Shown: one piece after another, positions 33,101 through 45,516 of the stretch
Position numbering within the stretch: the stretch's first letter is position 1
Layout: every line of letters begins with the position of its first letter
Made by a program: the position numbers and the translations under genes
Notes under the pieces: model-generated
Databases searched by the model: none
What the model was told of the DNA's origin: nothing
What the model saw: the letters and a program-made list of their open reading frames with translations, nothing else
DNA from: Ilex aquifolium
Taxonomy: Eukaryota; Streptophyta; Magnoliopsida; Aquifoliales; Aquifoliaceae
Reading direction: 5' to 3'
Assembly (NCBI GenBank): GCA_951799425.1
Contig: OX637393.1
Coordinates: 25,376,744-25,440,743, forward strand
Length of the DNA stretch: 64,000 bases

Positions 33101-34221
33101 TTCAATTACTATTTTTTTTTAAAAGTATTTATGAGAAATAATTTCTAGAAGTACTTTTAAAAAGTCACTTCAAACACACTTTTAGGGGCCTATTTTTCCT
33201 ATTAAATTTAGGGTGTTAATATTAGCTGTTAGATTAACTTTAAAGTAAAATTTAAAACGATCTAAACCGCGAAAAGCAAAAGTCATTTTGTTTATCTTTT
33301 GAAATTTGAATTATAAGCTATTTTATTATATAGATTATTTGAAATGTATAATAATTGAGTATTCAATACAATATAGATCTACCAATGTATATTGAAGTAA
33401 TAATTAGATGATGTGCTATTCTGGCTCCATTTTTATCTATGCATTTATTGTGGACCAACTCACTGCACATAAGCCCTCCAAATGTCTACTTTGGCATACT
33501 GTGGCAAACCCTATGGACCTAGCAGACAACGCACACTAAGAAACAGCCAAAGCACGTACAATTAATTGTCAACAAAGTTTCCATAACAGCAAGGAATATA
33601 TCATGCTTCAAGTATGAGCCATAACTTTAATAAAAGAAGTGTCACAAAATAATAAAGCAAATGAGCATCAAAACATGCATTATTATAGTAGAGTAGGGTA
33701 TAAAATTATGTTATTCTATACTATCGATCACAACAAGTGCAGGCTTGGGACCCCTATTTAATGGTTCTCCCCATCTATTCTATATTTTGGAGGTCCACAG
33801 CCAAATTTTCTTTAGAGAAACATCAACTTTTTTGAATGGTCAAAAAAGATGAGTTATTCATTCACTAAATTATAGTTGGTGACTATTCTATTCCCTCAAA
33901 CTATAGATATTGATTTCATGATAGTAGTCCACCAGCCAGTGCACGCGAAAAACTTAAGAACTTACTTATTCTAAAATCTATAAAGATAACATAGGATATA
34001 TGTGTATGCTCGAGATTAGGCGCAATTACAAGGTTCTTTCCTTCTTTTTCTATAACTACGTTTACCTCCCATGTCAGAAACATCAGGTTAATAGCTTCTA
34101 TTGAGCTTAGCCTTAAATGAGCAACTATTTTAAATAAGAGATTTTTTTTTTAAGTTACACTAGTGTGTTTTTATTTTCAGTCACAGAAATTATCTTTTAT
34201 CCATCACTATAACAAAGACAT

Positions 34222-34265
<44 letters not shown>

Positions 34266-34496
34266 ACTTATAGTAAATAAATACAAAATTGCTACACAAA
34301 AATTACCAAATAAGAATATAGATAGCGATAGACGAATATTTACATTAACAATACATGAATGATGAATGGGAGAGTGAGATGGAAGATCACAACAGGAAAA
34401 AGTGGTGGAAAGTAAACTTAGTGTGTGCTAGTGTATCGCCCACCCCGTGGACTGTTAAACTACAAGTTCTACGATATAGGAGTGGGATTCTCTAAA
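33101..34496. other. Non-genic AT-rich DNA with a CT microsatellite
   Basis: (CT)n at 34225-34262; otherwise no frame or element end that I can support. Confidence 0.5.
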
Positions 34497-34724
34497 GGGA
34501 AATTTGGAGGCCGGTCCCCCTATATGGACTTATTTGGACTTAAGTCTGCCAAGAAAACTTATTTGTTATGAAGTTCATTTTTTGTCAATTTTACCAGACT
34601 ATCTTTTTCCTTTAAAAGTGAAGTAAAACTAAAAATTAAAAACTCTTAAATCTTAGGAGTTTGACAAACATTAAAAATGTTTCTCTCTCATATCTATCTA
34701 TATCCATATATAAATTAGGAATAT

Positions 34725-35185
34725 ATATATAGTAACATTAAAATAAAAAATAGTAACATTCAAATACAAAAAAAAAATTATCATTTAGACACAAAAAATA
34801 ATACCATTTAAACACAAAAAAAAAAAAAGAAGTAACATTTAAACATTAAAAAATAGTAACGTTCAACATTAATATTTTTAAAAAATAACAACAGTAACAT
34901 GCTTAACAAAAACAATAACATGCTTAACAATAATTATCTTTCTCAAATTCAAACACAAAAATAGTAATATTAAAAAAAAAAAAATAGTAACATTGAATAT
35001 TAATATTTAGGAAAATAATAATAGTAACATGCTCAACAAAAACAGTAACTTGCTCAAAATAATAGTAACATGAACAGTAACATACTCAACAAAAACAGTA
35101 ACATGAACAGTAACATAGAAAACAAAATAGTAACATGTAACATTCAATTTAACAAATCAATACTAATTCCAATAAAGTCCGAACA
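34725..35185 (+). repeat. AGTAACAT-type degenerate repeat in the Pack-MULE
   Basis: A-rich DNA repeats AACAGTAACATGCTCAACAA and ATAGTAACATT loosely, many times, on the left of the S18 fragment. Confidence 0.75.
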
Positions 35186-35301
35186 GTAATATGAAAAATA
35201 CACTTAGAACCTAATTTCAAATACAAAATAAATAAAAAAACGCCGGTAATGAACATTGTGATACGAATACCAGTAAGTAACATTGAATTTCAGTAAAAAT
35301 T

Positions 35302-35432
35302 ATTAGTGTGCTGCCCACGCACTCGAAGACCCCAATAGTGACAAAGACCACGGTGGTTCCTAATCTTCTTCAATTGCTCAAGATCATCCCTCAGCTTCAT
35401 GTCCAGTGCATTGGATGTCACCTGAGAATACT
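35302..35432 (-). pseudogene. RPS18: Ribosomal protein S18 (uS13) fragment, C-terminal part
   Basis: The minus strand encodes [41 protein letters not shown] and then departs from the family. Compared with my memory of plant S18 (152 aa) this covers about residues 99-137; the basic tail (KTTGRRGKTVGVSKKR) is absent. The frame is open. It continues the part at 37374-37575: removing the insertion and one copy of its 6-bp TSD restores K-D-G-K-Y-S-Q-V exactly. Functional S18 is a 40S-head protein contacting tRNA; this captured piece is not a working gene. Confidence 0.9.
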
Positions 35433-37373
35433 GACTTGATCCGAAATGTGTACACCCAAGTGCAGGCGGTCAAGTTGTAGTAATAATCTGGTTTGAGTCC
35501 GGAGTCGAATCCACATGGAACTCTTCTTGGTGTTTTGAGATAAGCAGTGGTGGAGACCTATTGATTGTAACCCTTGCGATTTGAAGTTGTGTGAGGTGTG
35601 AGATTTCCTGGACAGAATATAAGATTCTTTCCAAGAGAATTTTCTAAACAAAATATGAGATAAGCTTTAATGTAAAAAAGTCACTCTTTAGTTCAAGGAT
35701 CTGGACATGTAGTTAATTATCCGATTTATTACACTTGTGCTTGATAACTCAATTAACCCCTGTGTCAACAGCAGGTTAATCGGAAGATAAAGGTGGATTA
35801 AGAGAATTAAGAACATGATTCCGATGTCTTTCTAGAAGTTTACAAGAATTGTCTGTGCCGAGACTTAACCCGTCTACAAACAAGCAAGTGTTTCTATAAG
35901 ACATTCAATCATGACATCAATGTTCCATTTCCATTCTTTAATTGAAGCACAATAATGGTGAAGATTGAAGGGTAGTTATGAAGATCTAGCCGGGGTACTT
36001 GCCTTGAACCAATGAGTCTTTCTATACAAGAGTTATCTATGTTATAGAAAGAACTCCTGGTTATACAAAGTACCTTAGCTTTGCTAGATGCAATCAATCA
36101 TTCAATAAGCATGGGGAATATAAAACATTAAGCATAATCGAAATTGCACAAATATAACGTCCGGATAATTTATACATGCCCTTCTCCTCTTACTAAAGAG
36201 TGAATGAGAAACTACTCACTCTTAATGGCTTTGGTAAAGCTAGAAAAATGAGTGATGCTCATTCCTCAAAGTAGAGGGATCACAAAGCAAAGCACACTAA
36301 ACAGGGAGCCGATCTTCGACAAAGAATGAGTGAATCACGTTCTACCCTTCACGGCTTTGGCGAAGTTCTAGAAAAGTAGAAGAGTTTCACTCCTCTAAGG
36401 GAAGAAAGAAGCTCAAGCAATAGAAGTGAATGAAGCACAAATTAAAAGTAGAAGAAAGGTAGTCACTTTTGGACGCTGATCCACAACCAAAGGTGATCTA
36501 TCTCCCTCTATGCATGTAGAGGAAAGCATAAGCATAAAACTAATTTCATAACAAGCTAAGAGATGTTGGACTAAAGTCAAACTAATCTCTAGAACAACTA
36601 CTTCATACAAGGAAATGTAACCTAATTCTACAATATAAGTGGGAGTCTAAGCCTCCATCAACCTCTCTAACTCAGTCCCCTGAGCTCTCCAACAATGAGA
36701 GTATTTATAGGCAAGAGGAGAAGACAAGAGGGGGTGAAGGAATAGTGTATGCCGCCCAAGTTCAAGTGAAAAATCAACTACTCTGTAGTCAATCTGTGAA
36801 GAATGTTCGAACGTGAGTTGGCGTTCGAACGTTGTATCTGTTTTTGCTTCATGGGCGTTCGAACGTTGTCTGGCGTTCGAACGTTTCTTCTGTCTTTGCT
36901 GTATGGGCGTTTGAACGCCAGATGTGGTCTGACCTTCTCACTCAAGTGGCCTGTGGTCTTCTGTGGAAACCTATTTCCACACTCCATGCACATCTTGGCG
37001 TTTTGCATTCATCATTCTGGTCCTCAATCAATTCAAGTGGACGTTCGAACGTGAGTTGGCGTTCGAACGTGATACTCAAGTGCCTCAGAACCTTAGAGTC
37101 TTCCTTCTTAGCTGCAACACGCCTTCTCTCAGCAGTCAGGTCTGCTCACAGTTCAAGTGGACGTTCGAACGTGAGTTGGCGTTCGAATGTTCTTGGTGTG
37201 CTCCAAGCTTCTCCAATTTTGTTCCCTAATGTGCAGGTGTTACACTCAAATGTGATATTTGTTGTTCTTGAGTCCTTGTTCACTTTAAGACCTGAAATTT
37301 CATCACTTAAACTCCATCAAAGTACAATTAGTCCCAAAAAGGCATAGTAAAATGTTAATTTAAGTACTAATAA
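35433..37373. mobile_element. Unclassified 1.94-kb insertion with a 6-bp TSD
   Basis: AATACT occurs at 35427-35432 and 37374-37379, and joining the flanks rebuilds the S18 reading frame, so the borders are exact to within a base or so. The element starts GACTTGATCCGAAATGTGTA, then CCCAAGTGCAGGCGGTCAAG, GAGTCCGGAGTCGAATCC; it ends AAGTACTAATAA. There are no inverted ends, no TG...CA pair, no poly-A tail and no recognised protein. GGAGTCGAATCC faintly resembles a tRNA T-arm. A 5-bp TSD (AATAC, element starting TGACTT) is also possible. It contains a GTTCGAAC minisatellite at 36803-37191. Confidence 0.7.
36803..37191 (+). repeat. Minisatellite with palindromic core CGTTCGAACG
   Basis: Nine copies of a self-complementary core (ACGTTCGAACGT or GGCGTTCGAACG; two are worn), mostly in pairs 18 bp apart joined by GTGAGTTGG, with variable DNA between pairs. 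It lies inside the unclassified insertion. Confidence 0.85.
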
Positions 37374-37575
37374 AATACTTTCCATCCTTATAATCCTTTT
37401 TCTTGTTCAGGAACCAGTCAGGGATTTTGAACTGGCGAGAATTTGTGACAATCACCATCAGGTTATCAATCTCAGTAGCAGAAAGTTCGCCAGCCCTCTT
37501 GTTCATGTCGACATCGGCTTTCTTGCAGACAATGTTGGCGAAACGACGACTGATACCTTTGATGGAGGTCAATGC
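37374..37575 (-). pseudogene. RPS18: Ribosomal protein S18 (uS13) fragment, N-terminal part
   Basis: The minus strand reads [40 protein letters not shown], then [25 protein letters not shown], about residues 29-98 of plant S18. The first 28 residues are missing, so the capture began inside the gene. No stop interrupts it. The lack of intron signals suggests either capture of an exon or of cDNA-like sequence. Confidence 0.92.
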
Positions 37576-38008
37576 TGCTTGAAATCACCTTCGAAACTCC
37601 CTTCAAAACACAAAAGCCTATTATTGGATAGTATAAGCATCAACGAATTTTCATTGATTCAGATTTTGAATTTGAATTTGAATTGTTAATGGAATCTTTT
37701 GATCTGATATTGAATTAATAGACCAATGATTTTGTCGTAATTCAAGCATCAGATTATGATATATTCGGTTTTCATAAAAAACTGAACATCTGTTACCATA
37801 TATATTTCAAGCATCTAACATATGACTTTCTATAATTGACCAAATTTAACACTGTTAGGGGTATTTTTGAGATAAAAAAAAAAAGTAGACTTAAGTCATT
37901 ACACATAATTTTAAACATGGACTTAACCCCTTATAAGTTTCTTTGCCGGACTTATCTCCAAACAAGTACATCTAGGGGGACTCACCTGCAATTTTCACTT
38001 CTCTAAAA

Positions 38009-38662
38009 TGCCAAGGTCGTGGGTGGCCAAGAGAGCCCACTTGGAGACTTGGAATCTTAGCAGGAAATGTGAAGGTGGTTGGCCGATAAATAAAATATAA
38101 TCAACTAATTTAGTTCTAATCTGAGTAGGTTCATGATAGGGAATATCCTTCTCTGTGGAAACATGGACAATATTATGTTAATTACATAACAACCAAAGAC
38201 TAAAAAAATAGTATTTAAATGATAATTTTTCACAAAGTACAACAAAATAGAAGATTTGTATAAATGGTGTTGTAGCATGTATGCATGCATGAAATTAGGC
38301 CCAAAAGAACAAAAATGCCAATGAGATGAGAGAGAGAGGTTCTATTTAGGAAAGAGGATGAGTCATGGTAAGTTACACACACACAATCAGCAAATTCTAA
38401 TGAGCATTTCCTAAGCAGCAAGAATTGATGATGTATTCATAATCCAATCAAAGGCTACTTTAAACAGTATAGACGTGACCAAATCTAGAACTAATAGAGA
38501 TCTTCTGGATGTTAATTTGGTATAAGAATGTAACACTTTATCATAATCTTAATGACAAAAGAAGCGCTAAAGCACAGTTTGCCAATAAAAAAGCAAACGA
38601 ACCAGATTGTCCTTGAAAGAGAAAAACAAAGCCAAGAGCCAAAAGCAAGAGCTTGAAAATCA
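38009..38662. other. Non-genic AT-rich DNA
   Basis: No frame, RNA gene or element end recognised. Confidence 0.5.
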
Positions 38663-40150
38663 TGTAAGAATTTTAACGATTCATATAGGAAATTTAAACC
38701 ACCTAAATTATAAGGTTTAGAACATACTTGTGTGAGTCAATCCTTTCTGAGTTTCTTTCGCAGAAAGGGTAAGGTCTTCCTCTCATTCTTCAAAGCAATA
38801 GACGTCTCTCAATGGGACAAGATAAATTAGGTTATGAAGTGAAGATGAGACATAACTTGCTATTTATAAAGAATATAATGGGCTCTCCCATTACGTGCCA
38901 CAATTAGATTAAAGCCTACACTTAACCGCCTCAACTACATCAATTAAAAAGATGTATATAAGCTCATCAAAATAGATCACTAAATAACATTGAGCTCATC
39001 TCATTATAAATTCAACCCATTTTTCACAAACTCAAAATTAGCTATCAATTAATGGAAGTCCAACATGGAAAAATTTCAACATTCTCCCACTTGGGCAACA
39101 TTAATCGTAGTCATTTAAAAATAAAATAAAATTATTTGTTTGAAAAATTGACTCTCAGGCTAATCGAATAAAAACTTAATGTGGCCACAAAATAAAACAA
39201 ATATGGTCCTAAGGCAACATCTCAAACACAACCTAATCCAATAAAACTACTATTTTCAAATCATGGCAGCCTTTACATCCTTTATTAACATATGACCAAT
39301 TCATGATGACAAAAAATAATAATCTTATTGACATGGATCAAGATGTGATAGTGTAGTAAGAAAATAACATCCTAATATGTGATCTGATAAATATGTTATT
39401 TTCATTGTTAGTCCTCCAAATGATTTTTCTTTAACCACATGCTTCAACAATAAGCTAGAGAAATTCATTAGTTTCAACAATAAGATAGTATGTCTCCAAA
39501 CTTAAAATCTCAAGATTTTTTCAAATGTTGTAATCAGAGACATCATTGACAAAACAGTTATACTTAAGACACACACCAAGCCTTAAGATTTTGTATAAAA
39601 TGACATGTCATAAATGTACACATATATAACATAGCAAGAATATCGTGCTAACAATAAGGATTATCATCCAAATATTTATTATTCATCAAATAGATGTATT
39701 TCAACCATAATGAGTATCAAATATCACATATGAAATTAAATCAATACGGAAGTTCTTAATACATAAATAAACTCTCACTAACCAAGTGCATCAAAAGACT
39801 CCAAAATGCCCATATTGTCAACATGTTTCTTAAAAATTATAGGTCTCAGTCTTTTGTTTAAAGGATCAGCAAGCATTGATTATGTATCAATATGTTCAAT
39901 TACAATATCACATTTCTTCACAAGATCCCTAACAAAAAGATTCTCCATATGTTTAGACTCACTGAAATTTTTTTGTTGTTCTTTAAGAAGAACACAGCTG
40001 CACAATTATCATAATAAATTGTTAGTGATCTAGAGATGGAATCAATAATCATAAATCGTGCAATAAAATTCCTTAGTCATATAGTTTGTGTTGCAACTCC
40101 ATAACAAGTTACAAATTTAGCTTGCATGGTGGAAGAAGTTGTGAAAGTTT
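38663..40150 (-). mobile_element. 3' part of a Ty1/copia element (fossil)
   Basis: Minus strand. RNase H region of copia pol at about 40150-39781 (ADPLNKRL...FKKHVDNMGIL, with ISRSLTIYYDN upstream), a spacer, a polypurine tract CAAGTGGGAGAA (39094-39083 region) and an LTR starting TGTTGAAATTTTTCC at 39081. The LTR holds TTTATAAATAG (about 38858-38870) and may end near 38663 (about 419 bp). The 5' portion is missing where it meets the Tat-lineage element. It is a broken copy. Confidence 0.75.
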
Positions 40151-42656
40151 GTAAGTGTTTGAATTTTAAGTCCACTTGGACTTTGGTACTCCCCCAATCC
40201 GAAATTATGTCAACCATATTTTGTGGCATGCCCGGTGGGACCATCAGATTCATAGCATGGCGAACACTCGAGGTAAGGTCAAGATTGGCATATCTGAAGT
40301 GCCTCCAATGCACAAAGGTTTGCAAGAAAGCAAGCATGGCATTCCCAACCTGCAGTAAAAATTGCCACCACTCGGGGGCAAGAGAACCGCGAATCCGAGT
40401 TAGAGTCAGAGGCCTCCATCAAAGCTATTTCGCAGGAAGTCTCACAACAAGTCTCCGATTTTATTCAAGGCTTAGGGACTTGATCAAAGACGAATCTGGC
40501 CACACCAGACAAGCACTAGAGTGGCTAGCATACAATTTGAGCTGTCTAGGAGGCGGGAGATAACCATTATTTCCCCCTATGCAAGCGGCTCTAGTAGAAA
40601 AACCACAAGTAGTGCTTCCTCTTTATGTGCTGCCTTAGAGGGCACAATAGGCCAAGAATTGTCACAGGCGCAATAACAATCCACTTATCTAGGAATAGAT
40701 GGCCCCCAATCCCGAGGTTGGGGGGCAAAGAAGGTAGCCGCCTATCGTTCTTCCAGCGGCACCTCAGGTGGTCATGAATAGGGACCAACTGGATGAAATT
40801 ATTCAAGAACATGTCAGCCCTGCGATGAGAAGGGTGATCAGGCCGACATACCAAAAACCTTATCTCGATTGGGTGAACAGGGAATATGAGTATCCACGAG
40901 GGGTATAAAGTTCCAGTGTTTGCTACATTTACGGGCGAAGAAGGTTAGTCGACCATGCAATATATTGGCTGCTTCACCATTTAGTGTGGTGAAGCCGGGG
41001 CTAACGAATTCCTGAAGCTGAGGCTATTTGCCAATTCCTTGACACGATCGACCTTCAGGTGGTACATTGATTTGTGGCCCAATTCTGTGTTGGGCTATCA
41101 ACAACTCAAACACAAGTTTCATGTTCAGTTTTACCGCACTAAGCCACAAGTCGCCATGGCCGAATTGGCTAGGTTATACCAGATGATTGGGAAAACAACG
41201 AAGCAGTTGCGCGGTTTAAGAAGGCTAGGAACCAGTGCAGGTTGGTGTTGATCGAGATGGAGTATGTGTGGATTGTGCAGAATGTCTTAGGGTTTGAGCT
41301 CCGGAAGAAGTATGAAGTGATAAAGATCAATGACCTTTTTGAGCTAGCTATGCGGGCTACAAGATATGAGTATATCTTGCGCGAAGAGCTGGACCAAAGA
41401 AACACGTCCACAGGAACATACTATAGATATCCAAACATTGAGATCTTTATGGTCAAGCCAGATCAGGAGCTAGAGGTGAGTTTGGATGAGGTCGTGGCAA
41501 GACAATTGCATGTGTGTAAGGCTTTAACCAAGCCTCTAGAGAATCAAGCATAGGCCGTGCCGAGTGTTGACAGAGGCACTAGTGACAGAAGAGGCCAAAA
41601 GTTCGACTGACATTTCAAAGGCCGATTAGATTTTTGACCATCTGTTTGTTGACGAAATTATCAAGCTGCCATTTGGTCACAAGATCCCATCAACCGCAGA
41701 ACTGAAGATCAAGACATACTGTAAATGACACAATTTGTGGAGCCATTCTATGGCAAACTGTGTGGTGTTTAGGAACGTCATTCAGGAGAATTTGACTAAG
41801 GGCCACATGATCTTCGAAGACAATGGAAAGCCAATGTGACATCCTAAAATCCGGGTGTCCGTAATTACCCCGTTGATCACCCATCAACCCGCGGAATACC
41901 GGTGGATACCATGTAACTCAATACCACACTGTTATGCCCCATTTATCGAGATCCATAACTTAAAAAAATTCGGGCAGAGTCTCCTTTGTACGGGGAGCTC
42001 TACCAAAAACACAACATGTGCAATCATACAACATTGACCACACCGGGTTCATTTATCCATACTCATCTAATAACATGCAATTTTACATTAAACATAGTCC
42101 ATACGAGTTCGATTTCAATCCTTTACACACATTACATGCCCAAAAACTAATTGACATCTTAGTTTTACAAAAACATAGTTTAAAAGTCACATTTCGGCTT
42201 TTCTTCACCAATGAGGGCCCGAACGAGAGCCGTCCACTGGCGTATGTCCCGCACCTGAAATATTGTCCCCATAAAGGGCGAGTCACGCTCAATAGGATAT
42301 CTCCTAAAGAGGTTACGCCACAACCTAGATGCATATGAAATGTTCACATGCAATTCACAAGCAACAATCACTATATTCAAGAATATACAATTCAACAATG
42401 GAATCCTCAATGTCATGTCATGATATGAGATGAGACTCACACATGCAACTCAACCCAAGCCCTTACTGGCTCTCATAACACATGCAATGTCATGAGTATA
42501 AAACCGGGCATTCCAAGCCCTCGCCATTGATGTTGTAAATCCAATGACCTTTTAAAATAAATCATGTGTCTTTGTTGGGTAGCAGGATTTTGGTGTCATA
42601 CCGCCGGTTCCGCACACCGATACACTTTTTTGGACTTTCACCGGCGGAAGTGTATA

Positions 42657-45071
42657 TGTGACGCCCCAATATCCGGGGGTCAGTTGATCACCCATCAACC
42701 CACGGAATACCTGTGGATATCGTGCAACTCGATATCACACCGTTGTGTCCCATTTACCGGGATCCATAATTTAACAAAATCGGACAGAGTCTCCTTTGTA
42801 CGGGGAGCTCTACCCAAAACCCAACCTGTACAATATACAATAACATGACCCATCCGAGGCCCAATATAACACAATGACTGCACCGGGTCCATTTATGAGT
42901 AAAAATTGACCACACCGAGTCCATTTATCCATACTCATATAAAAACATGCAAGGTTATATTAAAAACGGTCCATATGAGTTCAATTACAACTCTCTTACA
43001 TAAAATTACATGCCAAAACTAGTTTGCTCCAAAAGTTTTACAAAAGGAGTTATAAAAGCCACAAGTCGGCTTTCTTCACCCTTGCGGCCCCGAATGAGAG
43101 CCGTCCACCGGCGTAACCTGAAATGTTTTCCCGTATAGGGTGAGCCACGCCCAGTAGAATAATTCCTACAGAGGCTATTCCCCACCTAAGTGCACATACA
43201 ATGTTCACATTCAACAATTTATATTCACATCAACATTCCAAGTAAGAATATGCAATTCTAGGTTGGAATTCTACATGTCATACTATGAAATGAGATGAAA
43301 CTCACTCGTGCATCATAACCCGAGTCTTCACCAACTCTCACCACACAATGCAATGCCAATGTGTAATAAAATTCGTCATTGATGAATTACATCCAATGAT
43401 CACTTTGAAATAAAAGTCATGTGTTTATAAACCAAAACTTGTTGGATGTTACACCTCGAATGATAATTTCATAAACAAAACCACGTGTCTTTATGGGTAG
43501 CGGATTTTGGAATCACACCGCTGGCTCTGCAAGCCTATCTACACTTTTTGGACTTTCACCGTCGGAGTGTATGAACCAGTAACCGGATTTTTCACCCGAG
43601 GGAATGTCTAGCCCTTCTTGCTATACTCGACACAAGTTTTTCCATGTCATGGGACCGTGCGACTCTGTTGAACCTTGGTCCAACGGTACCGAGCCCACTT
43701 ATCAATCACCAAATGTGGTGTTTGCTTTCAACCATGCACTCACACCCATGGAATGCGATGTCCCCGTGCATATGCAATGTAATGTACCATTGCATGTCAA
43801 TGTCATGTCTCATATGTAGTGAATGTCACATGGACAACTTAAATCACACATTTCATCATGTATCATGGACAATCATATCTTATGCATATAACCTCCAAAA
43901 AAAACACATCCCAATGTCAATATATTAATACACATATATCAACATTTTATCTAACAACAATAACCAAGCATGTCATTACATAATCAAGCAATAACACCCT
44001 TAATCATCAAGGCCTAATGTAAACATATAATATGCCCACAAAACAGCCAACATAATAGCCCATAAACAAGTCATATAACGGCCCCGAAACAAGCCACAAA
44101 ACAGCCCCTAAACAAGCCATAAAACAGCCCACAATTTCAACCCAAAACAGTCCCTAAAAAAGTCCAAAATTTTAACCCAAAACAGTCCCTAAAGCAGTAC
44201 ACAATTTTAACCCAAAACAGCCACAATTTCAGCCCCTTAATAGCCCATAATTTCAGCCCCTTAACAGCCCATAAACAAGCCCAAAACAGTCCCTAAAACA
44301 GCCACATAACAGCCCCTTAACTCAGCCCAAAAGGTAGGAATAAAACCAAGTAGGAAGAACCCTACCTCTTGGAGCGTAGTAGAAATGGTAGGAAGCCTCA
44401 AGAACACCTCCTAAGCCCAAAACCTTTGATTTCCCCAAATCTCTTCCTTTGGATCTTCGGTGAAATTCCTCATTATTGGTACGTACGCATAGCCCTCGTC
44501 GAGAGGATCGACTTTAGTTCTTGGCTCGACGGATTCCGACCGACGGAACTCCGTGAATCGGAGGAGAAAGCCTTGAAGTCCAATTTTTCTCTTTTCTCCC
44601 TTCTCTTCTCCTTCCAACGTGTGAGTGTGCTGAATATCAGAGATATTTTGTGCAAAATATCTAATTTTAGTCTCTATTTATAATTTCCAAGACTTGGCTA
44701 ACATCGTGCCACACGCCCCCACTTGTTCGGGTCCGTTTTCGTCCCGAAACGATTAATTTCATCCCGATTAAAGTTCAAATTAATTTTATTTGAACTTTAA
44801 TTCAATTATAAGGAAATTTTATAAAATTTATTTTTGGAGACCTTTGTGAGGTCAGCCGCCACCCAATCGCCTCGAAATACGTGAAAAATCCAACTATCTC
44901 GGATTTCGATGAAATTTGACAAGGTAACTAGATTTCGCGATACGAATCTAACGGCGAAGTCCGTTGTGTCATCCGAACTCTAGAAACATGAGTATTTTAA
45001 ATACGCATTATAGTGGCAAATTACCATTTTGCCATTTTTCAGAAAAAGTTTAAATTTACCCGGGTTTTACA
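42657..45071 (-). mobile_element. Solo LTR nested in the 3' LTR
   Basis: 2,415 bp from TGTGACGCCC to GGGTTTTACA, flanked by GTATA at 42652-42656 and 45072-45076, a perfect 5-bp TSD. The unoccupied site is visible in the partner 5' LTR (GGAATTGTATAAACC near 51675). The sequence is related to the other chromovirus LTRs. A solo LTR arises by recombination between the two LTRs of a former full element. Confidence 0.92.
44040..44330. repeat. AAACAGCCCCTAA-type degenerate repeat in the solo LTR
   Basis: Repeated AACAGCCC, CCCAAAACAG and CATAAACAAGCC units in loose order. This array is not at the same place in the other LTRs. Confidence 0.7.
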
Positions 45072-45516
45072 GTATAAATCAATAATCAGGTCTTGCACCC
45101 GAAGGAGAATTTAGCCCTGCTTACTATACCCTACACAAGTTTTTCATGCAACTCGTACGACTCTGTCGAACCTTGATCCGACTAAACCGAGTCCACTTAT
45201 CAACCACCAAGAATAGTGTTTGATCCAACAACATGCACACACGACTACACTCATGTCAAATGCCCACGAATGTGATGTTACCCGTGCAATATGCAAATGT
45301 AATGAACCACTGCATTTCATATACTTATGCAACCAAGATTTCAATTGCAATTACAATACCATGTTCAATATGTCATGAGCACATTATGAACAATTCAATA
45401 TATAACTACATTTTTCATGGTAAATTACATCATAAGCATATAACCACCATCAACAACCTCAATCTCAGTATATCATATGCATATATCAACATTTCGCAAC
45501 ATCAAATTTCAAACAT

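Larger units (their letters stand above)
34497..37999. mobile_element. Pack-MULE carrying a ribosomal protein S18 fragment
   Basis: TTCTCTAAA at 34488-34496 and 38000-38008 is a perfect 9-bp TSD. The ends are inverted: left GGGAAATTTGGAGG then GTCCCCCTATATGGACTTAT; right, reversed, GTGAAAATTGCAGG then GTCCCCCTAGATGTACTTGT, and pairing continues through AAGTC.GGCAA.GAAACTTAT. A 9-bp TSD with long TIRs is the Mutator mark. No transposase is seen. The cargo is an in-frame, intron-free piece of cytosolic S18 (minus strand) split by a later 1.94-kb insertion. Without that insertion the element was about 1.56 kb. Confidence 0.9.

Noticed and set aside
32853-33141. Gly/Asp-rich or Val/Ala-rich 'proteins'
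   Set aside because: All are readings of one triplet repeat that is open in several frames on both strands.
42018-43928. Many short open frames in LTRs
   Set aside because: They lie in non-coding LTR sequence, recur as shadows in the partner LTRs and show no protein motif.
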